Of a stretch of DNA of 64,000 nt, positions 9,083 through 16,744 are shown one piece after another (the stretch's first letter is position 1; every line of letters begins with the position of its first letter). The stretch is from the NCBI RefSeq assembly GCF_000170795.1, contig NZ_ABCM01000003.1, positions 248,001-312,000 of the forward strand, read 5' to 3'. The position numbers and the translations under genes are program-made. This stretch comes from Pedobacter sp. BAL39 (GTDB lineage Bacteria > Bacteroidota > Bacteroidia > Sphingobacteriales > Sphingobacteriaceae). Under the pieces are notes generated by a model, which saw only the letters and a list, made by a program, of their open reading frames with translations, had not been told where the DNA came from and ran no database searches.

Positions 9083-9379
9083 ATGCATCAACAAAAAATT
9101 CTGGAAATGCTGGAAGCGATTAAGCTTGCCCTGGCAAACCATACCTTAGAAGTCAGTGGATTCATTCAGAGACATAATGCTGAACCTGAAGAGATCTATC
9201 TCAACACCCAGGAAGCACTTCATCTACTTCAACGTTCGGAAAGAACATTGTACTATTGGATAGATAAACATTTGATTACAGTGAAAAAAATCGGAGCGAA
9301 CAATTATTTCCTGAAGTCGCAAATTTTAGCGCTCATTAACAGGAAAGGTGGAAGTGATCCAGAAACCGTAAATAGGTAG
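9083..9379 (+). CDS. Small helix-turn-helix (excisionase/HTH_17-like) protein
   Basis: 98 residues. An N-terminal amphipathic helix precedes an HTH_17/MerR-like DNA-binding region (YLNTQEALHLLQRSERTLYYWIDKHLI followed by a wing IGANNYFLKSQI). This is the form of Bacteroidota mobile-element excisionase-like or auxiliary regulators. It is 11 bp downstream of DUF6266 on the same strand. Either a regulator of the cassette or a recombination directionality factor is possible; no integrase is present in the window. Confidence 0.65.
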   Translation: MHQQKILEMLEAIKLALANHTLEVSGFIQRHNAEPEEIYLNTQEALHLLQRSERTLYYWIDKHLITVKKIGANNYFLKSQILALINRKGGSDPETVNR

Positions 9380-9446
9380 ATTTAGCTTTTTGACATGAAT
9401 TAATTACGTGGAATACGTGACCATTCCAGTCGCATTACTTTTTAAA

Positions 9447-9497
9447 ATCAAATATGCCAAAAGTTTACTTTTTATGTAAACTTTTGGCATATTTGAT
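9447..9497. repeat. 22-bp perfect inverted repeat at the head of a toxin-antitoxin-like operon
   Basis: Bases 9447-9468 (ATCAAATATGCCAAAAGTTT plus AC) are exactly complementary to 9476-9497, separated by a 7-nt loop TTTTTAT. The hairpin contains the first possible ATG (9454) of the next gene, while the second ATG (9502) lies just outside it. A site of this symmetry directly ahead of a GNAT/XRE pair is a good candidate operator for the XRE-type protein; as RNA it would sequester the first start codon. Confidence 0.85.
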
Positions 9498-9501
9498 AGT
9501 T

Positions 9502-9972
9502 ATGTATGTGGTAAATACTGAAACTGGCGAGAAGCATTTGGCGAAGGTTATTCAAGTTCACTCTTTGGAAATTGCGAAGATTGATAGGAGCCAGCGATTT
9601 GATTTCAATTGGATTGAAGAAAAGACGTTTAAGGTATATAAACTGGTGATTGATGATATCGAAGAGCCAATTGGTTTATTGTCATTGAGGGAAAGACCAG
9701 ATGATTATGCTATAGAGATCCGGTTACTTGCCTCGTCTAAAGATAACGTTGTTAAAGGTCAGAAATATAGACGGATTGCAGGTAAAATGATCGCATTTGC
9801 ATGCAGGGAAGCTTTTAAAGCCGGATTTGGAGGCTTTGTGTGTTTGAAACCTAAGACCACGTTGGAGCAACACTACATCGCTAAATACGGTTTTGAATCA
9901 ACAAAATTGTTCTTAATAACGGAGGGACAAAATTCATTAAAACTAATTAAGGAGTATTATGAAAACCAATAA
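9502..9972 (+). CDS. GNAT-fold acetyltransferase-like protein (candidate toxin)
   Basis: 156 residues from the ATG at 9502; an upstream in-frame ATG at 9454 would add 16 hydrophobic residues but lies inside the inverted repeat, so I prefer 9502. The order of elements fits a GNAT acyltransferase: PIGLLSLRE (beta 2-3), YAIEIRLLASS (beta 4), then a CoA-loop/helix GQKYRRIAGKMIAFACREAF, then GGFVCLKPK and HYIAKYGFE, the usual late strand and Y/F-x-x-x-G-F. The loop departs from Q/R-x-x-G-x-G/A. It overlaps the following XRE gene by 14 bp, so they are coupled. Inferred role: toxin or modifier partnered with the XRE protein. Confidence 0.6.
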   Translation: MYVVNTETGEKHLAKVIQVHSLEIAKIDRSQRFDFNWIEEKTFKVYKLVIDDIEEPIGLLSLRERPDDYAIEIRLLASSKDNVVKGQKYRRIAGKMIAFACREAFKAGFGGFVCLKPKTTLEQHYIAKYGFESTKLFLITEGQNSLKLIKEYYENQ

Positions 9973-10510
9973 AAGGAAGAAAGAAGTCCAGGGAACAGAT
10001 TTTTCCCGGTTCAGCAGAGAAGAACTTGCGGATGCTTTTGTTTTTCCCTCTGATGAAATGGTAACCACTAAGGAAAAGAACGAAGAGGAGGGTTTTTGGG
10101 AGGCCAGACGCAAACGTTTTGAAAGTCGCTCATCGGTGCAGCAGATGTTTGACGAGCTGTTGCAATTAAAATATCAGTTAGAGGATTATATTGGTAGTGA
10201 TCAATACGAGGAAAAGCTAAGCTTTGGCTATTTTCTGAATGAATATGTAAGCAGGCAGGAAAAGAAAGATAAAGAATTTGCCAATGAAGTAGATGTAACC
10301 CCGGCAGTTTTGAGTCAGTACATCAATGACCATCGCAAACCTAAGGATGAATTTGTGATTAGACTGGAATTACATTCGAATGGAATGTTTCCTGCAATCA
10401 GTTGGTTTAAGGTGATTCAGAAGGAGAAAGAACACGAGATCAATACCAATGAAGAATTAAGACGCGAGGAAAGTAAACACGTAAAAAATCGTCTGGATTT
10501 GGCATATTAA
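9959..10510 (+). CDS. XRE-like HTH protein (candidate antitoxin)
   Basis: 183 residues, charged and probably flexible at both ends. The central part is an HTH of the lambda-repressor type: SFGYFLNEYVSRQEKKDKEFANEV followed by VTPAVLSQYINDHRKPKDEFVIRLE, where helix 3 of the XRE fold reads VLSQYINDHRKP. Its start overlaps the end of the GNAT-like gene by 14 bp. Toxin-first order with an HTH antitoxin is known in HigBA-like modules. The inverted repeat at 9447-9497 would be the autoregulatory site. Pairing is inferred from position and overlap only. Confidence 0.6.
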   Translation: MKTNKRKKEVQGTDFSRFSREELADAFVFPSDEMVTTKEKNEEEGFWEARRKRFESRSSVQQMFDELLQLKYQLEDYIGSDQYEEKLSFGYFLNEYVSRQEKKDKEFANEVDVTPAVLSQYINDHRKPKDEFVIRLELHSNGMFPAISWFKVIQKEKEHEINTNEELRREESKHVKNRLDLAY

Positions 10511-10638
10511 TTTATTTATCAAATCATGTGGTTAGGTTTGATTTGTTATAGCGTGGAAAATAAGATGTGGAAACAACGTTCAAGTTGGATTTTCAACTAT
10601 GGCAGGTAGCAAAATTTAATAATATATCGCCTTCAGCT

Positions 10639-10674
10639 CTGCAAAATACTGCAGTACTCCTGCAAAGCACTGCA
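10639..10674. repeat. Four CTGCA repeats phased at one helical turn
   Basis: CTGCA begins at 10639, 10649, 10660 and 10670, spacings 10, 11 and 10 bp, so all four copies face the same side of the DNA. They lie in the 281-bp gap between the XRE-like gene and the second DUF6266 gene. Short phased repeats like this are typical of multi-subunit operator or iteron binding. A 65-codon frame crosses the region (10567-10764) but lacks coding character and is not annotated. Confidence 0.6.
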
Positions 10675-10791
10675 ATTAGGTCCTGTCTATTAGGAAGTTA
10701 TATTTCCCGTGTCTACATTCGTTCAACGAGTTCGAAACATCCGGAGGTGGAAAACTCGAAATAACAGAATGTTTCACTAAATAAATTAATT

Positions 10792-11454
10792 ATGGGAAAA
10801 TACAATGGAGGAATCCTTGGCCGATTCTCCGGCAAAGTCGGAGCGGTAATTGGAGCCATGTTCAGGGGTACAGCGGTAATGAAAGGTTTACCGACCCCGT
10901 CTAATAAACCCTCTTCGCTGAAACAATTGACGCAGCAGCTGAAGTGGACATTGGTAACCGGCTTTGTGGGCCGCCTTTCTGAATTCATCATGATCGGCTA
11001 TCAAAATCACACCACTGGCGCTACGCCGCTGAACGCAGCATCTCAGTATCATCTGAAAAATGCGGTAACGGGTGTATATCCTAATTTCAAAATGGATTAC
11101 GCACAGGTTTCTTTGACGGAAAAGAGTACTTATAAAAAACTGAGTCCTTTGTTTAATGCCGAGCTGGAAACTGCACCAATGCACAGAATCTTGCTCACCT
11201 GGGAGCCTGGTGAGGGTTTGAGAAAACCTAGTTCTGACACCGATCTGTTGCAGGTGATTTTTTACAGTGAGCTGCACGATGAGTTTGTAGGAACTGGGGT
11301 TGAGGCTACCAGGAATTCAGGAACGATCACTATCGCTTCACCGCGTGTGTACTCCGATGGTCCATTGCATGGATGGGCATTCTTCGTCTCTGAAGATGGA
11401 ACCTTGTTCTCACCGACCGTCTACCTTGGTACAATTACCACTACCACAGCGTAG
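10792..11454 (+). CDS. DUF6266 family protein (second copy)
   Basis: 220 residues. The N-terminus GKYNGGILGRFSGKVGAVIG followed by AMFRGTAVMKGLP is the consensus form of the family; the shared middle NAVTGVYPNFKMDYAQVSL and a C-terminus ending PTVYLGTI match the first copy. The two copies are divergent, so this is not a recent duplication. No signal peptide is seen. It is followed by a membrane protein, a CHAP-type hydrolase and a lipoprotein on the same strand, which may form one cassette. Function unknown. Confidence 0.8.
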   Translation: MGKYNGGILGRFSGKVGAVIGAMFRGTAVMKGLPTPSNKPSSLKQLTQQLKWTLVTGFVGRLSEFIMIGYQNHTTGATPLNAASQYHLKNAVTGVYPNFKMDYAQVSLTEKSTYKKLSPLFNAELETAPMHRILLTWEPGEGLRKPSSDTDLLQVIFYSELHDEFVGTGVEATRNSGTITIASPRVYSDGPLHGWAFFVSEDGTLFSPTVYLGTITTTTA

Positions 11455-11531
11455 TAATGATTTCCCGGCAGTATTTATGAGGTGCTGCCGGGTTAATCTC
11501 TAAATCAATTATTCACTTAATATCTTAAACT

Positions 11532-11921
11532 ATGAACACTAAGAAATTAGGGTTGGAGGAATCCCCTGCGCCAAATTTTCCTGTCCTGTTTAAACGTACT
11601 GAGCCTCTGATTTTGTTTTTGCTGATGCTGTTGCTTTGGTTTTCAGCTCCAGGTTACCTTCGGGAAATGGACTCTAGTACCGGTACAGTGGATCAAAGTA
11701 TATGGCTGCTGATCCTGTTGAGTATCATGACATTCTTGCTGCTGATTGGCTTATGCTGGTGGCTGCTGCAGCGTTTTCTTCTGGCAACTACATTACCTTC
11801 TATCGGCACTATGGTTTCAAAATTTAATTTACTTTCTATATGGGAGCAATACATGTTTTACTTAGCCTCTTTTGCATTGCTGCTGTTGGCAGCCCTGTTC
11901 AGCCTTCTAGCCATTTGTTAA
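11532..11921 (+). CDS. Small membrane protein with three hydrophobic segments
   Basis: 129 residues. After a 28-residue polar N-terminus come three hydrophobic stretches: PLILFLLMLLLWFSAPGYL, IWLLILLSIMTFLLLIGLCW and YLASFALLLLAALFSLLAIC. No enzymatic motif. Its last 82 bp overlap the start of the CHAP-type gene in another frame. In size, topology and position beside a cell-wall hydrolase it resembles a holin or an anchoring partner, but I cannot show this. Confidence 0.6.
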   Translation: MNTKKLGLEESPAPNFPVLFKRTEPLILFLLMLLLWFSAPGYLREMDSSTGTVDQSIWLLILLSIMTFLLLIGLCWWLLQRFLLATTLPSIGTMVSKFNLLSIWEQYMFYLASFALLLLAALFSLLAIC

Positions 11922-12391
11922 GGGATCAAAACGATCTTAAGAGAAGCAATATTGTGCAATTGGCACAACGGGAGACTGGCGTACGTGAGATAGGAAATAC
12001 GAATCGTGGTAAGCGGGTAGAAGAATACCTGGCTTATGTATCGCTTACGGGTGGCGAACCCTGGTGTGCTGCTTATATCAGCTGGATTTATGGACAAGGT
12101 GGTTATGTTAAACCCAGATCGGCATGGTCGCCGGATTTACTGCCAGCATCCAGACTTGTGAAGATGCCTTTATCGGCAGACGTTTTTGGTATTTACTTTC
12201 CTGAATTGAAAAGGATAGCTCATGTGGGAATCGTCGTTAGTCGGGATGGCGATTGGATTCTAGGATCGGAAGGCAACACGAATGTGGATGGTAGCAGGGA
12301 GGGGAATGGTGTATATCTGAAGCGTAGACATATCAGAACGATAGCGAAATATGCCGATTGGGTTACTAATGGAAAGGAGGTAGGGCAATGA
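11840..12391 (+). CDS. CHAP/NlpC-like cell-wall hydrolase (secreted)
   Basis: 183 residues. Residues 1-20 are hydrophobic (HVLLSLFCIAAVG), a signal peptide or anchor. The catalytic domain has a cysteine in GGEPWCAAYISWIYG and a histidine in IAHVGIVVSRDGDW, followed by GSEGNTN, the order of CHAP (TIGR02594-like) peptidoglycan amidase/endopeptidase domains. The start lies 82 bp inside the preceding membrane gene; no later ATG precedes the domain, so the overlap is probably real. It overlaps the next gene by 4 bp (ATGA). Similar enzymes occur as phage or mobile-element lysins and in DUF6266-like cassettes. Confidence 0.75.
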   Translation: MGAIHVLLSLFCIAAVGSPVQPSSHLLRDQNDLKRSNIVQLAQRETGVREIGNTNRGKRVEEYLAYVSLTGGEPWCAAYISWIYGQGGYVKPRSAWSPDLLPASRLVKMPLSADVFGIYFPELKRIAHVGIVVSRDGDWILGSEGNTNVDGSREGNGVYLKRRHIRTIAKYADWVTNGKEVGQ

Positions 12392-12909
12392 GAGTTTTTA
12401 TCAAATGGATCTGCCTGATGAACTGGATCATATTCGTAGTCATTGGCTGCAACATGTTTAAGGATGTTGCTCTGCAACGAAGCCTCAATAAAAATGATGA
12501 TAAAGCTTCAAAATCAACTCAGCTGACTTCAAGTTGGGAAGGGCTGAAAGAGATGAGTTACTTCACTTTGGTCAGGGACTCAGGAAGCCGCCAGTATCAG
12601 GTGATGCTCTGGCCTAAAGGCCCGTTCAGCTTTACTGAAGATGGTGGATTTACGGGTGAGGCTGAAAAGGTGATGATTACAGGCAATGTTTCTTCTGTTA
12701 ATACGAGTACTGGACTGATGAAAGGTATGGAAAAGTTGAATGGTGATGTGCAGGTGAAATCGGATGAAAATCATACTGCGGTTGCGACTTCAAAAACTGA
12801 AAGCCAGACAAAAACCGTTTCCTGGAAATGGTGTTTGATTGCTGGTATTGTAGTTGTTGCATTTGGTATATGGTTGTATAAAAAGTCCAAACGTGCGCCG
12901 GTCTTCTAA
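12388..12909 (+). CDS. Predicted lipoprotein with C-terminal membrane anchor
   Basis: 173 residues. The N-terminus WIIFVVIGC ends in a possible lipobox cysteine, and a single hydrophobic segment near the C-terminus (WCLIAGIVVVAFGIWLYK) is followed by a basic tail. Between them is a polar, probably beta-rich region. The topology is like phage spanin or envelope-bridging proteins, which would fit the hydrolase it overlaps by 4 bp, but sequence identity to such proteins cannot be claimed. Confidence 0.6.
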   Translation: MRVFIKWICLMNWIIFVVIGCNMFKDVALQRSLNKNDDKASKSTQLTSSWEGLKEMSYFTLVRDSGSRQYQVMLWPKGPFSFTEDGGFTGEAEKVMITGNVSSVNTSTGLMKGMEKLNGDVQVKSDENHTAVATSKTESQTKTVSWKWCLIAGIVVVAFGIWLYKKSKRAPVF

Positions 12910-12938
12910 AACATATTTTTTAACCTGGGAGGGAGGTT

Positions 12939-12969
12939 GGGGCTGCTGTCTTTTGACGCAGCCCTTTTT
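12939..12969 (+). terminator. Rho-independent terminator
   Basis: GGGCTGC (12940-12946) pairs with GCAGCCC (12958-12964); GTC/GAC extends the stem after a one-base bulge, with loop TTTT, then TTTTT. It closes the cassette 30 bp after the lipoprotein gene. Confidence 0.8.
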
Positions 12970-13708
12970 AGTTTTATACCTAACTGATCAGGTTTCTCTG
13001 TGGATGGTTGTCTGTCAATCAGTTTTTATCGCCATTGCCAATATTGGTTGGTAATTGTTAGTTTGTGTCGCTTAAAGGAAATTTTGGCTTTATTTAGATG
13101 TAATGTGAGTGTTTTTTCTTTTTAAAATACTTTTATTTAAAAATAATTTAAAATAGTTAACCACTGTAGCTTCTTAAATGTCGATATTGTGGTCAAGTTA
13201 TTACGGCAGATAGATGTCTGTTACGAATAACCCATTTAATTTGAATTGGCATTTTAAATCAACGATACTTTGCAGGACAGACCTCGGAAATCTTAGCAAG
13301 CAAAGCACGGTGATAGAGTGCCCGATTTCTGTATATTTGTGCAGAAATATGGGCGTTCTCCGTAGGCTTGCTAGAGGGTTTCGGCTCTTACCTCTCCGAG
13401 GGGGTGTTCTGCATGCGGGGAGCGACCATATTTCTTGCTTCCCTCTTTTAGAATCATTGCTTTATCGCCTCAAAAACTGACAAGCAATGATTACTTTAAC
13501 CCTGAACCCAGTATCTGTTATTTCCATCATCTCCCAACATCCATTATGTTGCCGTTCCGGCATTTTTGTGTTGCAGATCAAACCTGATCCGCCTGGCTGA
13601 TCCTGCCATTTAATTTCCTAACATTTTATTCCATAATGACCTCCCGGGATTTTGTCCCAGAGGGATTGCTATGCCCAATTTTTTGTTCACCCTTAAAACC
13701 CTTGAAGT
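12970..13708. other. 739-bp region without a convincing gene
   Basis: Two short frames here (88 codons at 13214 and 66 codons at 12854) have no start context or protein-like composition. The region is AT-rich up to 13200. It then contains the candidate structured RNA at 13294-13373 and a pyrimidine-rich leader that runs up to the gene at 13709. I see no tRNA or riboswitch core in it. Confidence 0.5.
13294..13373 (+). ncRNA. Candidate structured RNA, unknown class
   Basis: An outer stem TAGCAAGC (13294-13301) pairs with GCTTGCTA (13366-13373). Inside, AGAGTGCCC (13315-13323) pairs with GGGCGTTCT (13351-13359) using two wobbles, and ATTTCTG (13325-13331) pairs with CAGAAAT (13342-13348), giving a continuous three-tier hairpin. 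G+C is raised from here to about 13430, unlike the flanks. It could be a leader of the mobile-element genes that follow or an independent RNA; strand is assumed from the downstream genes. Confidence 0.4.
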
Positions 13709-13969
13709 ATGTTTGAAATCAAAAAAAGCACCGTAACCATTGCCGTAGATACCTACGAAGGCTTCGAACACCAATACGTAGCCGATCTGCAGAAAGACCT
13801 AATCCAGTTGATGCAGGGTATTCACATGTTGAGTAAACACCGTGAGTTGGATGATTTTCCGACAGGAGACCTGTACAGTATTGTGCAGCTGCAGCAAGCA
13901 CTTTGTCCGTCTGTGGAGGATTTGGAAGCTGCTTATCCGATCTTCTTACCTGATGGTATTAGCATTTAA
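13709..13969 (+). CDS. Hypothetical protein, 86 aa
   Basis: A small acidic protein: an N-terminal beta-hairpin-like stretch (FEIKKSTVTIAVDTYEGFE) is followed by a helix rich in Leu, Gln and Met. No known domain recognised. It precedes a RadC-type JAB gene by 62 bp on the same strand, a neighbourhood typical of Bacteroidota plasmid or conjugative-element accessory regions. Confidence 0.6.
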   Translation: MFEIKKSTVTIAVDTYEGFEHQYVADLQKDLIQLMQGIHMLSKHRELDDFPTGDLYSIVQLQQALCPSVEDLEAAYPIFLPDGISI

Positions 13970-14031
13970 AACCCGACTGAATAGATAAATAATTGAATAG
14001 CTGAATAATTGATAAGAAAATTTAACAAACG

Positions 14032-14499
14032 ATGAACATAGGAGACAAATTTTATAAAATCCCGGAGATAAAACTGATGTATAATCCGAGAGTGAAGGCA
14101 AGCGACAGGCCTAAAGTTGGAAATGCCGCAGAGACTTATAAGATCTTTATACAAGATTGGAATAGACATAAAATCTATTTGATTGAGCAGTTTAAAATTT
14201 TGCTTATCGATAAGCGAATGTCGGTGCTTGGTATCGTTACCATAGGTTCAGGTGGCCTGGATGGGGTGTATGTTGATCCAAAAATGGTATTTGCGCCAGC
14301 GATCATCAGTGGTGCAAGCGCTATCGTTTTGGCGCATAACCATCCTTCAGGTGAGGTAACGCCTAGTCCAGCGGATATCAAGCTTACCAATGATCTGGTG
14401 ACACTGGGAGAAATACTTCATGTTAAAGTGCTGGATCATTTGATTGTGACCAGAGGACATTATTATAGCTTTATTGATAATCATTTGATTAAATATTGA
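14032..14499 (+). CDS. RadC-family JAB/JAMM domain protein
   Basis: 155 residues, shorter than chromosomal RadC because the N-terminal HhH domain is absent. The metalloprotease-like motif is present as LAHNHPSGEVTPSPADIKLT, with an upstream E at the end of the first helix-strand unit (LIEQFKILLIDKRM). Short RadC/JAB proteins without the HhH domain are common cargo on Bacteroidota plasmids and integrative elements. The molecular role of the family is unsettled; DNA repair naming is historical. One base separates its stop codon from the next gene. Confidence 0.85.
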   Translation: MNIGDKFYKIPEIKLMYNPRVKASDRPKVGNAAETYKIFIQDWNRHKIYLIEQFKILLIDKRMSVLGIVTIGSGGLDGVYVDPKMVFAPAIISGASAIVLAHNHPSGEVTPSPADIKLTNDLVTLGEILHVKVLDHLIVTRGHYYSFIDNHLIKY

Positions 14500-14500
14500 T

Positions 14501-14740
14501 ATGAAAAGGATGATTGTAATTGCGTTGTGCTTAGTTCCACTGGCGGCCGCCAGTGGTGCTAAATTTTTAATGATAGCGGATAATGAAGATTTCGTATTTG
14601 TGTGCCTGAGTAAAACGGCGCACAAATACCATAAATATGAAGATTGTAGAGGGCTATTGAAATGCACTCATGAGGTGAGGAAATCGAGCAGGAGCGAAGT
14701 GGATACTGCAAGGTTGAGCGCTTGCAAGATTTGTTATTGA
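14501..14740 (+). CDS. Small secreted protein with C-x(n)-C motif
   Basis: 79 residues starting one base after the JAB gene. Residues 1-18 are a hydrophobic signal sequence. The mature part has the pattern KTAHKYHKYEDCRGLLKC...ARLSACKIC, a cysteine/histidine spacing seen in small proteins annotated next to mobile-element genes in Bacteroidetes. A 20-bp palindrome at 14537-14556 lies in the signal-sequence codons. Confidence 0.6.
   Translation: MKRMIVIALCLVPLAAASGAKFLMIADNEDFVFVCLSKTAHKYHKYEDCRGLLKCTHEVRKSSRSEVDTARLSACKICY
14537..14556. repeat. 20-bp perfect palindrome containing a NotI site
   Basis: CCACTGGCGGCCGCCAGTGG equals its own reverse complement and contains GCGGCCGC at 14543-14550. 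It codes for the PLAAASG part of a signal sequence, so it may be coincidental, but it is very G+C-rich in an AT-rich gene. Confidence 0.6.
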
Positions 14741-14903
14741 GGCCTATGTTTTTGGATCATGGGTTTATGATACTGATCACTCGATCTCGGGATGGTTTGA
14801 TCTCCACTGTTTCACGGGGCAGGATGAAGCGCCGGCTTTGCTAAAGAATATCAGCAGATATGCAATTGGCCTGAAACAGTACCCATTGGTGACTTACTTT
14901 TAA
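14739..14903 (+). pseudogene. Gene fragment without start codon
   Basis: A 54-residue stretch with protein-like composition (VFGSWVYDTDHSISGWFDLH, ISRYAIGLKQYPLVTYF) overlaps the stop of the preceding gene and has no initiation codon in frame. It looks like the 3' end of a gene whose beginning has been lost. I do not recognise the family. Confidence 0.4.
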
Positions 14904-14970
14904 ACCTCAGTGAGGTGGAACGGGCATCAAGGCCGGCTGTCAGCAAATGAAGAAATTTTAATTTTAAACC

Positions 14971-15606
14971 AAGAATTATGAATTTAAACATCTGAAAGAC
15001 CGAAAGGCAGACATGACTGCTTTAGGGGGCAGTAAGAAAAACATTGAGCTGATGGAACGGTACATGAAGGACAACGTGGCTTCTTTTGTGCCGAAAGAGA
15101 TCATCCCCGCGAGCAGGGGACAGGTAGAGATTTCCATCCCTTCTATGCAGTCGGGGTAGTCGGAGTTTTATCATTTCAATAAGTTCACTGCTGCGTAAAA
15201 TAAGGCGAAGCCATTGGAAGAAGGGCACAAGTACTTTGTGATCACGCCTGACCTGCCGAAAAAGGATGGTAAATCCCAGTATAAGTCTTTTGAGCATTCC
15301 AGTGATGCTATTAAGCTGTTCAACGAGCTGAAAAACGGGGAACTGAAAAGCGGTAGAGACCTGGCGGGCAGTGGCCATTTGGCGTTGATGGAATAAAGGA
15401 AATTCAATTACGTGAGCAAGGATTCCAGGCGACGCTGTTTACCAAGCCGCTGGAGCAGAATATCTGGATGGATAAGGGAAAGGGGAAATCTATACAGCCT
15501 GGGTAAAGCTGGATTTGGAAGGTGGTAAGGAAAATGGGAACTTTAAGCTGAGCAGTTTCATGATCCGCAGTATGGTTTTGATCTGAATAAGGTGCTGGAA
15601 AGCTAA
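14971..15606 (+). pseudogene. Decayed mobile-element gene with three in-frame stops and a frameshift
   Basis: Reading from about 14971 gives a coherent basic protein (YEFKHLKDRKADMTALGGSK, then IELMERYMKDN and VPKEIIPASRGQ). It is interrupted by TAG near 15157, TAA near 15196 and TAA near 15394. After a frame change it continues FQATLFTKPLEQNIWMDKGKG, and after a further change AWVKLDLEGGKENGNFKLS, ending YGFDLNKVLES then TAA at 15604. Composition on either side of each stop stays protein-like, so this is one gene decayed in place. It is reminiscent of DUF3945-type proteins of conjugative elements; that assignment is weak. Confidence 0.65.
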
Positions 15607-15709
15607 TGCAGACATGGCTTGGGGGTGTAATGTCAATTTAATCTGAGGTTTAAGGAATATATTTTCTTTAACTAAGGAGCGTCCAATTTTAAATATTAAA
15701 GCAGTTATT

Positions 15710-15889
15710 ATGAAAAAAATTGAATCGTTAAAAACATTGATTGCAAACGCTGAAAAAGATGCGGAGAAGTTTTATTTGAGAGGAAATAAGGCAGCGGGTA
15801 CGCGTTTGAGGAATGCCATGCAGCAGGGTAAAGTACTTGCTCAGCAGCTGCGGGCAGAGGGGCTTGCGATTAAAAGCAAAAAAAGTTAA
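15710..15889 (+). CDS. Histone H1-like (Hc1-type) protein
   Basis: 59 residues, highly basic: MKKIESLKTLIANAEKDAEK then FYLRGNKAAGTRLRNAMQQG and a tail ending IKSKKS. The FY-x-R/K-GNKAAGTRLR core is the hallmark of the short histone H1-like proteins of Bacteroidota, which coat DNA. Length is normal. A clean terminator follows at 15950. It sits among decayed mobile-element genes, and copies of this family are often carried on such elements as well as on the chromosome. Confidence 0.85.
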   Translation: MKKIESLKTLIANAEKDAEKFYLRGNKAAGTRLRNAMQQGKVLAQQLRAEGLAIKSKKS

Positions 15890-15949
15890 GTCGGACCGCA
15901 ATAATGCACTTTCAGCTGCGTATCAATAGTTGAGGGCGTTAATTTAGAT

Positions 15950-15986
15950 AACGGGGAATGGTCGGCATGACTGTTCCCCGTTTTTT
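15950..15986 (+). terminator. Rho-independent terminator
   Basis: AACGGGGAA (15950-15958) pairs with TTCCCCGTT (15974-15982) across a 15-nt loop and runs into TTTTTT. It lies 60 bp after the histone-like gene. Confidence 0.85.
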
Positions 15987-16160
15987 ATGTGGTCATTTGC
16001 TGAATGGCTTGGGGTTATTATTGTTTAGTCCTTAACATTGACTTCTAATAATTTGATGAAGTTCAGGTTATCTGTGCTGAATCATTTTATAATTTCGGCG
16101 GTAACAAAAATTTGGATTGGTTGATCTCTCTGTACAAACAACAATTTAAACGTAAAGATC

Positions 16161-16689
16161 ATGAAAGCTTTTTTACCAACCATCGCATTAATGCTGCTTA
16201 GTTCAGCCCTTATGGCCCAATCGGGATTGAAAACCACTCCTGCCAGAGAAACACCAAATACCAGTTTCGGAGCCCGGGTGAATGCTGCTCAACCGTCCTC
16301 AGACGGACAACCAATCGGGGGTATCATCGTTAAAGGCGGGTCGACCGGTTCGGCCAATCAAATTTTTGCCGTGGCTAATGAATACGACGAATTTATCTTT
16401 ACGGTGAGAGTGGCTGGAGATTATTCTTTGAGTATTGAAGGTAACCCGCTGTACCAGGGGCTCAGGACATTCAGCTGAAAACCCATTACACACTTCCCTT
16501 CCGGCGGCGCCTGGAAATCCGATTGGTCGCATTATCGTAAAGGGCGGTAAAAACCCGGGGGGAAGTTTCTTCAATGTACAAGCTGATGAAAACGGAACTG
16601 TGGAATTGATAGGTTTGGAGTCGGGCAACTATGCTTTTAGGATGGAGTCTGTCGCACCCATTAGATCAAGTTCCATAAAATCGAAATAA
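16161..16689 (+). pseudogene. Secreted repeat protein split by a frameshift
   Basis: The first part (16161-16478) has a signal peptide (FLPTIALMLLSSALMAQ) and a unit QPIGGIIVKGGSTGSANQIF. The second part, in the next frame from about 16450 to 16689, contains the sister unit NPIGRIIVKGGKNPGGSFF followed by an ending AFRMESVAPIRSSSIKSK. The two halves are clearly one two-repeat protein; the frame changes near 16458 (CAGGGGCTCAGG). The first reading ends 20 bases later at TGA. Either a true frameshift or a single-base sequence error is possible. Function unknown. Confidence 0.6.
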
Positions 16690-16744
16690 TAACTGTCCCT
16701 TATGTTGCTTTACACCAGCTTAACACTGGCTAGGGATAAACAAT

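Noticed and set aside
10567-10764. 65-codon frame before the second DUF6266 gene
   Set aside because: No protein-like composition; the region is better explained by phased CTGCA repeats and a leader.
13214-13480. 88-codon frame in the non-coding region
   Set aside because: It crosses the nested stems of the candidate RNA and has no start context; composition fits structure, not protein.
14537-14556. Palindrome in signal sequence as regulatory site
   Set aside because: It can be produced by the Leu-Ala-Ala-Ala-Ser codons; without a second copy, a binding role is not supported.
15950-15986. Operator dyad after the histone-like gene
   Set aside because: The T-run directly after the stem makes an intrinsic terminator the simpler reading.
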